A DNA stretch of 64,000 nt from Chersky-840 sp963838775 (GCA_963838775.1 CAWISP010000001.1:124001-188000), one strand, 5' to 3'; shown: positions 27,537 to 34,929, numbered from the stretch's first letter. Translations and numbers: made by a program. The notes: generated from the sequence alone by a model not told the origin.

Positions 27537-27944
27537 TCAAGCTGCCAACTCCCCCAGCTCAACGACGCTGAGCGCCCGATAGTTGATCCACTTCCCGACC
27601 AACCCCTGGAGTGCCTCGATCCCAGCCCCAGTGCGAATTGCCTCCGCCACAGCCATTAGCTCGGCAGCCCGAAATTGCCGCACGTCAGCGGCCACTCGCA
27701 CGACGATCCACTGCCCCGCCGCCTCGACACCTTCCACCGCTCGCCAGACGGGTGTCGCCTCGCCGGATTCTCGGTCGAATTCGTTGAACGTCGGCCTAAT
27801 CCGATAGCCGCCGACCGTCTGGATCACCAGCTGCCAGAACCCAGGGATCTCGTCTCCACCTTTGCGCTGGCCCCGGCGCACTCGCTCTACCCGCTCAAGA
27901 GACCCAGCCAAGTACAAGCCTGGGCGCAACCCCGACACATCCAC
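27537..27944 (-). CDS. Hypothetical protein, first gene of the Rep operon
   Basis: 135 residues, soluble, no recognised domain. Predicted mixed strands and helices (GFWQLVIQTVGGYRIRPTFNEF; GQWIVVRVAADVRQFRAAELMAVAEAIRTG), with a beta-rich first half that could be an OB-like single-strand binding fold, but this is a guess. GTG 27944 is well supported: AGAGGAGG stands six bases upstream. That ribosome-binding site overlaps the first of two CTCTGTC-N7-GACAGAG palindromes, so a protein bound there could block translation start and transcription of the whole Rep operon. Confidence 0.65.
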   Translation of the reverse strand: MDVSGLRPGLYLAGSLERVERVRRGQRKGGDEIPGFWQLVIQTVGGYRIRPTFNEFDRESGEATPVWRAVEGVEAAGQWIVVRVAADVRQFRAAELMAVAEAIRTGAGIEALQGLVGKWINYRALSVVELGELAA

Positions 27945-27954
27945 GACACACCTC

Positions 27955-28000
27955 CTCTGTCATTATTCGACAGAGCACACTCTGTCACACTACGACAGAG
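27955..28000. promoter_or_regulatory. Two tandem CTCTGTC-N7-GACAGAG operators
   Basis: Perfect 7-bp inverted repeats with 7-nt spacers at 27955-27975 and 27980-28000, exactly 25 nt apart. They lie at and just before the start of the three-gene Rep operon. Identical arms, different spacers and regular spacing point to a dimeric repressor or to replication iterons. Confidence 0.75.
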
Positions 28001-28053
28001 ATAACAAGGGGTGGATCTACTAGAAACCTTTAGTGGCCCCGGCCGCCTTGCGC

Positions 28054-28107
28054 CTGTCAAGGGCTTCGCAAGGACGGGTCCCCGCTTCGCCCCCGCCCCC
28101 TTGACAG
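28054..28107. other. Long inverted repeat, candidate replication origin or terminator
   Basis: CTGTCAAGGG at 28054-28063 pairs with CCCTTGACAG at 28098-28107; inside the loop GCTTCGC occurs twice directly. Placed between the Rep operon promoter and the integrase start at the element's right end. RCR double-strand origins are often such hairpins near rep, but no nick site is recognised. Confidence 0.35.
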
Positions 28108-28173
28108 ACCGTCGGCTCGTGGCAACCTTGCGATTAGGCATCGACGCCCGTGCGCCGATGCGCCCAACGTACC

Positions 28174-28188
28174 GAAGGAGCAGACGTG
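28174..28188 (+). promoter_or_regulatory. Ribosome-binding site and GTG start for the integrase
   Basis: GAAGGAG at 28174-28180, five bases, then GTG 28186. It begins the frame MTTADRNPNWENVTKARVV, which passes through the attachment core in the same phase as the integrase at 22239. It is the only good start for either integrase reading frame in the region. Confidence 0.7.
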
Positions 28189-28671
28189 ACAACTGCCGAT
28201 AGGAACCCGAACTGGGAAAACGTGACGAAAGCCAGAGTTGTATCGAGGAATACCAGCAATCATAAGTATTCTGGTCGGCGCCCCATTGCCCTCGACCATC
28301 GAACAGCCGAGCTTGCCGAGTTGCTGAACGACTTTCTCGCTCGCTACGCCAACCCTAGGACCCGCTACCAGAACGCCCGACGCCTCAATCACCTGTTCCG
28401 AGACACCGGCAAGCGCCACCCCGCCGAGATTTCCACGGCCGACCTTTTCCGCTGGACGAGCGCTCCTTCTGCCAACAACAGCGTCCGTCAATGGATCTCA
28501 ACGGCCCGGACCTTTTTCGCCTGGTGCCACCGGACCAGCGTCATCGACGCCGACCCCACCGTGGAATTGACAGCGCTGAAGATGAACTGCCACCCGCTCA
28601 CGCAGACGTTGCCGCCGGTGCCGGTCGGCACCCGGTCAACCAATTCCCAGACGTACTCGCGTCATCGTTGA
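28186..28671 (+). pseudogene. Integrase 5' end plus truncated second integrase
   Basis: The first 24 codons (to 28258) belong to the right end of the element. Beyond the core the frame continues as an integrase closely related to that at 22239: LAELLNDFLARYANPRTRYQ, RRLNHLFRDTGKRHPAE, SANNSVRQWISTARTFFAWC, DADPTVEL. Similarity stops at about 28568, and the remaining codons to the stop at 28671 are unrelated; the whole catalytic domain (Arg, Lys, HxxR, Tyr) is missing. It cannot be an active recombinase. It is best read as the left-end remnant of an older element in the same attachment site. No third copy of the core is seen to 28790. Confidence 0.8.
28242..28258 (+). repeat. attR: 17-nt attachment core, right copy
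   Basis: Identical to 22247-22263. Read in the NTF2-like frame it is followed by CAA-TCA-TAA-type bases giving IEEYQ-QS-stop, so it also carries a usable end for the host gene. Confidence 0.8.
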
Positions 28672-28727
28672 CGATGTCACCCAGCTGGGAAGCTCTTGCA
28701 CTGGCCCCGGCCACCCGAGCGGCGTGA

Positions 28728-28769
28728 CCCCGGACCATCCGGCAGCGTGTCTTGTCGGATGGTCCGGGG
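28728..28769. terminator. Perfect 14-bp hairpin near the beta-helix gene 3' end
   Basis: CCCCGGACCATCCG (28728-28741) and its exact complement at 28756-28769 with a 14-nt loop. It lies 22 nt beyond the stop of the minus-strand beta-helix gene and after the integrase remnant, so it may terminate transcription from both sides. No T-run follows on the minus side. Confidence 0.6.
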
Positions 28770-28790
28770 ACACTAGAGGAGGCGCCCGGT

Positions 28791-30107
28791 TCAGCCCTTG
28801 GCGCCCCCACCGATGAGGATCGAATTGGCCACGTTGCTGGTCGGATTGCGCGACACGTGGACCGTCTCGCTTCCCGCGGGCGGGTAGAACCCCGGGGACG
28901 CGCTCCACGAGTTGTCGCCCAGCCAGATGCCGTAGCTGCCCGAGGGGGTCGAGGTGAAGTTGATCTTGTTCGACGTCACCTTGACCGTCTGCGCCAGCGA
29001 TGCGGTCATGGTCAGCGAGCTCCCGTTGTCGGCATTGAAGTAGCCGCAGTAGACGTCGCAGCCCAGTCCGTAGACCCCGATGCTGTCGGGGATGCCCGGG
29101 CTCGACTCGGTGATGGTGTTCTTCACCACCGAGGCATCCGAATCGACGACCTGGACACCGATCTGGTTGTTGCTCAGGGTGTTCTTGCTCACCGACGTGG
29201 ACTTGGAGGCGGCCCCGCTAGCGTTGATGCCCGCCCCATAGAGCAGGATCGCCGCCGAGTAGTCCGATTGGGGCTGCGGGTTGGTGTCGCTCGCGTATGC
29301 CGTCCAGACGTTGCCCGTGACGGTATTGTAGGTGATCGGCCCGACGGCGCCGAAGCCCGTCTGGATCCCGTTCTGGGCGACAGCCGCCGTCGGCGACGTG
29401 GTGACCTTGTTGTGCGTGATGTTGCAGACCGTCCCGACGTCGACGCAGGTGATCCCGTTCTTGCCGTAGCCGCTCACGCTGTTCCCGATCAAGTGCATCG
29501 AGGCGCTGGGCGTGCCACTGCTGCCAGCCTGGACGAAGATGCCGTCGCCATATCCGTCACCCTGACAAGCCGTGGGGTTGGTGTTCTCGACCGTCGCTCC
29601 CTTGACGGTGCCTGACACGGGGCCGCTCGCGTTGGCTTGGTAGAGAATGCCCATGAAATTGTCGGCGCAGCCGCCAAAACTGTTGGATTCGATCAGCGAC
29701 CCGTCCACGGTGAGACCGGAGATGTTGACGCGAGCCGCGCCCGGTGCGACGGCGACGATGGCCACGATGGACGTGGCGCTGTCCTCGTCGGCGGCGTTGA
29801 CCACCGCGGTGGTGGGCCGGATGATCGCCCCGGCCGCAGCCTTGATGGTGAGGGACTTGCTGATCGTGACCTGTTCGGCGTATACGCCCGCGCACACCTC
29901 GATGGTGTTGTGCGACCTGGCGGCGGTCACCGCCGACTGGATCGAGTTGTAGCCCGCAGCGGTGCAGCTCGTGTCAGCGCTGTGCGTCGTCCCGGGCGCC
30001 ACGAAGAGCTTCGATCCGCTGGCCATCGCCGCCGGGTCGGCCGCCACCACCGTGACGAGGGCGGCCAGAAGGCTGGTCAGACCGATAAGTAGGATGATTC
30101 GGCGCAT
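28791..30107 (-). CDS. Secreted right-handed parallel beta-helix protein
   Basis: 438 residues. The N-terminus MRRIILLIGLTSLLAALVTVVAA is a Sec signal peptide with an Ala-rich cleavage region before DPAAMASG. The mature part reads like a pectate-lyase-type beta-helix: YNSIQSAVTAARSHNTIEVCAGVYAEQVTISKSLTIKAA is the typical opening (IQ.AV, G.Y.E.V.I...L.I), followed by repeated short strands rich in Asn and Gly (NSVSGYGKNGI, HNKVTTS, NTLSNNQIGVQV). Several Cys pairs suggest disulfides. Whether it is a lyase, a polysaccharide binder or structural cannot be told. ATG 30107 follows GAGGAG. The 585-nt gap upstream (30108-30692) holds only a hairpin and no gene that I can support. Confidence 0.85.
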   Translation of the reverse strand: MRRIILLIGLTSLLAALVTVVAADPAAMASGSKLFVAPGTTHSADTSCTAAGYNSIQSAVTAARSHNTIEVCAGVYAEQVTISKSLTIKAAAGAIIRPTTAVVNAADEDSATSIVAIVAVAPGAARVNISGLTVDGSLIESNSFGGCADNFMGILYQANASGPVSGTVKGATVENTNPTACQGDGYGDGIFVQAGSSGTPSASMHLIGNSVSGYGKNGITCVDVGTVCNITHNKVTTSPTAAVAQNGIQTGFGAVGPITYNTVTGNVWTAYASDTNPQPQSDYSAAILLYGAGINASGAASKSTSVSKNTLSNNQIGVQVVDSDASVVKNTITESSPGIPDSIGVYGLGCDVYCGYFNADNGSSLTMTASLAQTVKVTSNKINFTSTPSGSYGIWLGDNSWSASPGFYPPAGSETVHVSRNPTSNVANSILIGGGAKG

Positions 30108-30148
30108 GGGAGCGCTCCTCACGTTCGGTGGACAATTCAAGGACTACC

Positions 30149-30171
30149 GTCCTCCCTCCGAAAGGGAGGAC
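30149..30171. promoter_or_regulatory. 9-bp inverted repeat upstream of the beta-helix gene
   Basis: GTCCTCCCT (30149-30157), CCGAA, AGGGAGGAC (30163-30171), a perfect inverted repeat about 40 nt before the gene start on its promoter side. It could be an operator or an RNA hairpin in the leader. Confidence 0.4.
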
Positions 30172-30692
30172 TCCTGCTATCTCCCTTAGGTCTACGAGGG
30201 CAGGCGTCGGGAGGGTAGGGAACAAAGTCCCATTCGACGCGGGAATGTCATCACGGGTGACGGCATGACAGTAAAGCGTGCCGTCATGTCCGCCATCTTT
30301 CGCACTTGCTTTCCCTTCCCCAGCGAAGGCGCGACTGACCTTGGCCAACGGAAAGTCGTTCTTCTCTGGGCCGCATCGACGTGTAAGGGGTCACGTTCGC
30401 GTGCTCTGTGCTCCGTGACAATCCTCAACAATGAGGAGCGTGGCGATGTGTCGACATGACATGGTTCACTGCCATCATGACCTTGGCGGTCATCGCGCCT
30501 CGCACCAAGGCACCGAGATCTGATCCAGCGAAACACCTGCAACAATCTCCCCTACAGACGCGTGAACCAGGCCACGCGAGTCCCCATGTGATGTCAGCCG
30601 TCGCGGCCACGCTCACTTCGGCACTCCGTTTCATGACGTGTGAGGCGCCTTGCTGTGGATCAGCACTCGCCCGAGGAGTTCTCTGGCCGGGA

Positions 30693-31553
30693 TCAGCGGT
30701 CGCTTCGCCAATCCGGGTGCAAGGCGCGCTCACGGGCGAAGCGCTGGGCCGAGATCGTCGTGCCGTTGAGCACCGCGCGCTCCTCGGATGTCACTCCGGC
30801 GAGGCTGCCCAGCCAGGCGACGACCGCACCGGGAACCGACGGCGGCGCTCCGGGAAAGCGGCCCTCCAGTCCGAGTCGCTCCTGGGCGAGCACCATTCGC
30901 TCGGTCAAGACATAGCCGGGCTCGACGTTGACGACGAAGATCCCCTGAGGGCCCAGTTCGAGGGCGAGGATGCCCGCCACACGATGGAACGCCCCTTTGG
31001 TCACTGCGTACCCGAGACCCCAGCCCCCCTCGCCGGTCGGCGCCGGGGGGTCACTTGTCGCCACGGCGGAAGTGATGTTGATGATCGTGCCCTCACCGCG
31101 CTCGAGCATGCCGGGAAGAACGGCCTTGATCATCACCAACTGCGCAACCACGTTCGCCTCGAGCTTGGCTGCGACCATGTCGATGTCGAGATCGAGGAAT
31201 CGCTCCATGCTCCCGGGGCCGGTGTGGACGGCGTTGTTCACCAGCACGTCCACCGGTCCCCATTCGGCCAGCACGCGTTCGGCGGCTGCAATGAGAGAGG
31301 CCCGGTCGAGGAGATCTGCCCGAATGGCGAACGCCCGACCGCCCGCCGCCTCGATCTCCACCGCCGTCGTCTCGAGGCTGCCCGGTATGGGCTCGCCCCG
31401 AATGGAGCCCGACTCGTCGAACGCTTCACCTTCGCGCACGGTGCGGGCGGTGATGGCGACGTCGAGGCCTGCGGCCGCCAGGGCGATGGCAGACGCCCGG
31501 CCGATGCCGCGGCTGGCGCCGGTTACCAGTGCGATGCGGCGTTGGCCCGGCAC
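30693..31553 (-). CDS. SDR family oxidoreductase
   Basis: 286-residue short-chain dehydrogenase. Cofactor loop TGASRGIGRASAIAL, Arg after beta-2 (ITARTVREG) suggesting NADP, NNAV, catalytic Ser in IINITSAVATSDPPAP and Tyr/Lys in GYAVTKGAFHRV. A 20-residue insertion after beta-2 (EAFDESGSIRGEPIPGSLET) is longer than usual and occurs in a subgroup of actinobacterial SDRs. Substrate unknown. GTG 31553 places the start just before RRIALVTGASRG; no clear ribosome-binding site. It follows whiB by 118 nt on the same strand. Confidence 0.85.
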   Translation of the reverse strand: MPGQRRIALVTGASRGIGRASAIALAAAGLDVAITARTVREGEAFDESGSIRGEPIPGSLETTAVEIEAAGGRAFAIRADLLDRASLIAAAERVLAEWGPVDVLVNNAVHTGPGSMERFLDLDIDMVAAKLEANVVAQLVMIKAVLPGMLERGEGTIINITSAVATSDPPAPTGEGGWGLGYAVTKGAFHRVAGILALELGPQGIFVVNVEPGYVLTERMVLAQERLGLEGRFPGAPPSVPGAVVAWLGSLAGVTSEERAVLNGTTISAQRFARERALHPDWRSDR

Positions 31554-31671
31554 GAGAAGCGAGAGTAGCGAGCGGCCGGCCCGATCACGCCATTCGGTGC
31601 ATTCCGGAGGCGGGTTCGCCTTGTCGTGGGATCGAGCCTTTGGGCCAGGCCCGAGCCCGACCAGGATCGGG

Positions 31672-32004
31672 TCAGGCCGATGCCTTCTCACGACGGGACG
31701 CGGCGCGCAGCTTGCGCCGTTCGCGTTCGTTGGTCCCGGCCCAGTAGCCGACCAGATCGGGGACGGCGAGCGCGTAGCGCAGGCATTCGGCGCGCACCGT
31801 GCACCGTGCACACAGCTGCTTGGCGCGCGCCGAGGGACCACCACGGTCGGGAATGAACATCTCGACCCGCTCTCCCCGACATGCGCCCAGGGTCTGCCAA
31901 CGCGGTCGGCGCAGCAGCTGGACGACCACCGACGAGACGCTCCCGGACTCGGTCTCGTCCGTGGTCCCACATCCGGACTCTGCGGACATTGCGAGGCTGG
32001 TCAT
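31672..32004 (-). CDS. WhiB family iron-sulfur regulator
   Basis: 110-residue WhiB-like protein, found only in Actinomycetota and their phages. Four Cys for the [4Fe-4S] cluster are seen: GACRGERV, then LCARCTVRAEC. The tryptophan turn is VGYWAGTNERERRKLR, with the basic DNA-binding tail RAASRREKASA after it; the usual G-V-W-G-G reads G-Y-W-A-G. These proteins act with the primary sigma factor. ATG 32004 follows GAAGGT at 8 nt; an ATG at 32061 would add 19 residues. It is divergent from the small gene at 32197. Confidence 0.92.
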   Translation of the reverse strand: MTSLAMSAESGCGTTDETESGSVSSVVVQLLRRPRWQTLGACRGERVEMFIPDRGGPSARAKQLCARCTVRAECLRYALAVPDLVGYWAGTNERERRKLRAASRREKASA

Positions 32005-32183
32005 GTCCAGACCTTCGACACTCCCACTCGGAGCCTTTAGTGAGCACGAAAAGCTCGCCACGCTACGTGGGCACGGTCAGCTGCGAATCGGAGCTCGACC
32101 ACGTTCTGCGGTCACCTTGGCAAATTTGGACTCCAGGCCCTTGACATCGGGAAATGAACCGCGGAATTGGCCCCGGCGGCGGT

Positions 32184-32189
32184 TAGCCT
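32184..32189 (+). promoter_or_regulatory. Leaderless-type -10 element
   Basis: TAGCCT, seven bases, then ATG 32197 with no Shine-Dalgarno: the leaderless actinobacterial pattern. This decides for ATG 32197 over TTG 32167. Confidence 0.5.
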
Positions 32190-32196
32190 CAAACGT

Positions 32197-32538
32197 ATGC
32201 GGGCAGAGACCGACGAAGTCGCTGCCGTTCGAAACGGCATCCTCGCGGCCATCGTCAAAGAAGCGACCATCACGGGTTTCTTCGGTCCTTTCTCGCTCGA
32301 CGACATTCTCCACGCCTGGATCGAACACGACGCCGACAGCATCGCAAAGCTCCCCGACCCGCCGGGGGGAGCCGGCTCTTCGATGAGCCAGCGACGGAAC
32401 TACTGGTTCTACGAAGGGTGCCAGGCCCTCGAAGAGGGGGCCTTCATGGCCGAGGTCGGCGACGGCAAGTTCGCGATCGCGTCACTCAAGGTCTTGATGT
32501 CGCAGATGCTCGACTCCGGGCCCTCCTCCCGAGACTGA
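32197..32538 (+). CDS. Hypothetical protein, 113 residues
   Basis: Soluble acidic protein, no domain recognised. Residues MRAETDEVAAVRNGILAAIVKEATITGFFGPFSLDDILHAWIEHDADSI form helices; the middle carries NYWFYEGCQALEEGAFMAEVGDGKFAIASL. The well-formed composition, the convincing promoter and the divergent whiB support a real gene. It is followed by a repeat tract and the HhH-GPD gene on the same strand. Confidence 0.6.
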   Translation: MRAETDEVAAVRNGILAAIVKEATITGFFGPFSLDDILHAWIEHDADSIAKLPDPPGGAGSSMSQRRNYWFYEGCQALEEGAFMAEVGDGKFAIASLKVLMSQMLDSGPSSRD

Positions 32539-32690
32539 GCGAGCACCCACCCGGACCGAGCAGCACCACCCGACCGGCCCCACCCGACCGGGTCGCACCT
32601 CGCGACCGGACCCACCTCGGGACCGGCCCACCCGACCGGGTCCAGTCCTGGGCCGGACCGGACCCACCCGACTGACCTGACCCGCCGGTG
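32539..32690. repeat. Repeat tract of CCCACCCGACCGGG-like units
   Basis: About eight degenerate copies of CCCACCCGACCGG / CACCTCGGGACCGG at uneven spacing between the 32197 gene and the HhH-GPD gene. No open frame of interest crosses it. Confidence 0.65.
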
Positions 32691-32711
32691 TCGTGGGTAC
32701 GCTCGCGTTCC

Positions 32712-33386
32712 GTGGAACTTCATCTCAGCCAGGACCCCGAAGCCGACGCCCTTCTTTCGGACAATCCCTTCGCACTCGTCGTCGGGATGGTGCTGGACCA
32801 GCAGGTGCCGCTGGAGTGGGCGTTCGCAAGCCCCCTGGAGCTCCGACGTCGGCTGGGCAAGAGCCTCGACGCCAAGCGCATCGCCCAGATGGACCCCGAA
32901 GCGCTGGCCGCCGCCTTTTCGTCGAGGCCGGCCCTTCACCGCTACCCGGGATCGATGGCGGCGCGCGTCCAGGAGCTTGCCAAGCTCGTCGTCGAGCGCT
33001 ACGGCGGACGGACCGAAGCGATATGGGAGGGCGCGACCTCGGGAGAGGACCTCTTCCGGCGCGTGAAGGAGCTGCCCGGCTTCGGCGAGCAGAAGGCCAG
33101 GATCTTCGTCGCCCTGCTGGGCAAGCAACTCGGGGTGCGTCCCGAGGGGTGGGACACCGTGAGCACGCCGTTCAGCGAACCCGGCAGCTTCCGCTCCGTG
33201 GCCGATATCACCGACGTGGAATCACTCAACAAGGTGCGGGCGTTCAAACAAGCACTGAAAGCTGCCAACAAGGCGAAGGCGTCGGCCGACACCGAAGAAC
33301 CGGCCAAGAAGACGGGGAAGGCGACCAAGACCACGAACACGCCCGCCCCGCAACGCCGACGCCCGGCCACAGCCGGCAAGCGTTGA
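32712..33386 (+). CDS. HhH-GPD-type base excision repair protein
   Basis: 224 residues. Annotated in relatives as HhH-GPD-type base excision DNA repair protein: MELHLSQDPEADALLSDNPFALVVGMVLDQQVPLEWAF is the usual opening, and the helix-hairpin-helix is VKELPGFGEQKARIFVALLGKQLGV. The Gly/Pro hairpin is clear; the catalytic Asp of classical glycosylases is less obvious, as the segment after the hairpin is short (EGWDTVSTPFSE). The last 45 residues are Lys/Thr/Ala-rich and probably bind DNA without a fixed fold. GTG 32712 has TACGCT eight bases before it. Its stop overlaps the thiE start (TTGA). Confidence 0.85.
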   Translation: MELHLSQDPEADALLSDNPFALVVGMVLDQQVPLEWAFASPLELRRRLGKSLDAKRIAQMDPEALAAAFSSRPALHRYPGSMAARVQELAKLVVERYGGRTEAIWEGATSGEDLFRRVKELPGFGEQKARIFVALLGKQLGVRPEGWDTVSTPFSEPGSFRSVADITDVESLNKVRAFKQALKAANKAKASADTEEPAKKTGKATKTTNTPAPQRRRPATAGKR

Positions 33387-34036
33387 GCATTCGCGACACC
33401 GGCACGCTCGCCCAACGGCGTCTCTACCTCTGTACCGCCGACCGTCCCGATCTCGCCTCGTTCCTGGACTCCTGTATCGCGGGAGGCGTGGACGTCGTAC
33501 AGCTCCGGGACAAGGACATCGAGGCGCGCCACATCGTCGAGCGGGGTCGGTTGGCGGCCCGCGTCTGTGCCGAGCATGCCGTCCCCTTCGTTCTCAATGA
33601 CCGGCCCGACCTCGCCCTCGAGATCGAGGCGGACGGCGTCCACGTGGGCCAGGACGACGCCTCCCCCACCCTTGCTCGCCGCATCCTGGGACCGGCCGCC
33701 ATCGTCGGGCTCTCGACCCACGCCCCGCAGGAACTCGAATCGAGCCGCGACGAGCCCGTCGACTACGTCTCCGCGGGCCCCGTGGCACCGACGCCCACAA
33801 AGCCGGGGCGACCGGGGACGGGGACGGACTACATCACGTTCGCGGTGGCTCACGCTCGGCGACCGGTGTTCGTGACCGGAGGAGTGACTCCCGACACGGT
33901 GCCGGCGATGGTCGCAGCGGGCGGGCGCCACTTCGTCGTCGTCCGGTACCTGACCCAATCCGACGACCCGAAACGCGCTGCGGCGCGGCTACGCGCATCG
34001 ATCGACGAGAGCCTGGAGCGCGCCGACAGTACGTGA
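33383..34036 (+). CDS. thiE: Thiamine-phosphate synthase
   Basis: 217-residue TIM barrel that joins HMP-PP and thiazole phosphate to thiamine phosphate. Family motifs: GGVDVVQLRDKD, VPFVLNDRPDLALEIEADGVHVGQDD, VGLSTHAPQEL, VDYVSAGPVAPTPTKPGRPG and VFVTGGVTP. TTG 33383 shares TTGA with the stop of the HhH-GPD gene, so it depends on re-initiation; no ATG fits between there and the conserved RRLYLCTADR. No TPP riboswitch is possible directly upstream because the preceding bases are coding. No other thiamine gene is in the window. Product feeds ThDP to AceE. Confidence 0.92.
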   Translation: MSIRDTGTLAQRRLYLCTADRPDLASFLDSCIAGGVDVVQLRDKDIEARHIVERGRLAARVCAEHAVPFVLNDRPDLALEIEADGVHVGQDDASPTLARRILGPAAIVGLSTHAPQELESSRDEPVDYVSAGPVAPTPTKPGRPGTGTDYITFAVAHARRPVFVTGGVTPDTVPAMVAAGGRHFVVVRYLTQSDDPKRAAARLRASIDESLERADST

Positions 34037-34133
34037 CCGCCCTGGGGCTACCGGTTTCGACGAGTCGATCTCCGGTGAATCGCTCTTGTGGCGCGACCAT
34101 CGGTGACGGGTCGGGACCCGACGGCGGGCGCCG

Positions 34134-34895
34134 TCACGGCCCTTGACGCTCCAGCCACCCCGCCAACAGAGCCACGGCGCGGGGATCGGCGCGCAACCGG
34201 TGACCGGCGCCGGGGAGGACGCGCAGCTCGGCGCGTGGCCCGGCGAACTCGGCCAGACGGCGCCCATCGGCGACGGGCACCTCGTCGTCCTCGGCCCCGT
34301 GCACGACGAGCAGGGGTCGGGGTGCCAGCTTGCGGGCTGACTCGTCGGGCCGGAGGTCGGCGAAGGCCGCCCCCCATGCCCGCCGGTCGGGCGGAAAGCC
34401 GGCCGAGCGTATGGCGCCGACGCGCCGGGCGTACTCGATCATCCCCACGCCGTCATTGGCCCAGTCGGCGAAGGTGGCGGGTGACCCGAAGCAGGCGACG
34501 CCCCGGACCCTGGCGTCCTCGCCGGCCGCGCACAGGCCGAGAGCACCGCCGGTACCGAATCCGACGATCCACACCCCGCCACCGTCGGCGATCTGCGCGG
34601 CATGGTCGATAACGACCCGGAGGTCGTCGTACCAACCTCCGAGAGAAAAGTCGCCGTCTGACGCGCCCACGCCGCGCAGACAACCCACCACGACGGGATA
34701 TCCGTTCTCGGCTGCGATCCGGTCGGCGAGCATCGGAAGGGTGTCGGCGACGCGCTGGGCCGAATCCCTCTCGACCGGGAAGCCGTGGCAGAGCACGAGC
34801 ACGTTGGCCCGGGCGCCGCGCGTCGACGACCCCGGGGCGACGTGAAGGGCCAGCGATCCCGACGGACCGTCGATCGCAGCCCACGTCGTCGCCAC
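34134..34895 (-). CDS. Alpha/beta-fold hydrolase-like protein lacking the Ser nucleophile
   Basis: 253-residue alpha/beta hydrolase fold: VLVLCHGFPVERDSAQ (oxyanion region), GCLRGVGASDGDFSLGGWYDDL, an elbow reading VGFGTGGALGL, an acid in HGAEDDEVPV and His in GAGHRLRADP. The elbow has Gly where GxSxG carries Ser, with Thr next to it, so the standard nucleophile is missing although Asp and His remain. It may be non-catalytic or use the neighbouring Thr. GTG 34895 is the first start giving WAAIDGPSGSLALHV; a longer frame to 35018 overlaps the DUF1707 gene. Confidence 0.75.
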   Translation of the reverse strand: MATTWAAIDGPSGSLALHVAPGSSTRGARANVLVLCHGFPVERDSAQRVADTLPMLADRIAAENGYPVVVGCLRGVGASDGDFSLGGWYDDLRVVIDHAAQIADGGGVWIVGFGTGGALGLCAAGEDARVRGVACFGSPATFADWANDGVGMIEYARRVGAIRSAGFPPDRRAWGAAFADLRPDESARKLAPRPLLVVHGAEDDEVPVADGRRLAEFAGPRAELRVLPGAGHRLRADPRAVALLAGWLERQGP

Positions 34896-34929
34896 CGTCG
34901 TACCGCCCGGCCCGATCGCTCGACCGCGA

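Larger units (their letters stand above)
22247..28258. mobile_element. Small integrative, RCR-plasmid-like element with defence cargo
   Basis: About 6 kb bounded by the 17-nt direct repeats. Contents in order: integrase (+), SIR2-STAND-type gene (+), HUH replication initiator with two small upstream genes (-), tandem palindromic operators, a long inverted repeat, and the integrase translation start at the right end. No conjugation gene (FtsK/TraB, relaxase, T4SS) is seen, so it is not a self-transmissible AICE as it stands; integrase plus rolling-circle Rep is the core of pSAM2-like elements. Base composition of the cargo is visibly less GC-rich than the host genes on either side. Boundaries are inferred from the repeats and the host gene end. 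Confidence 0.8.

Noticed and set aside
22247..28258. tRNA gene as attachment site
   Set aside because: No cloverleaf or T-loop sequence at either core; the core is the end of a protein gene.
30425..30733. Small minus-strand gene in the 585-nt gap
   Set aside because: Cys/Arg-rich peptide without family features, poor start, overlaps the SDR 3' end.
33100..33383. TPP riboswitch before thiE
   Set aside because: The upstream bases are coding sequence of the HhH-GPD gene and no thi-box was seen.
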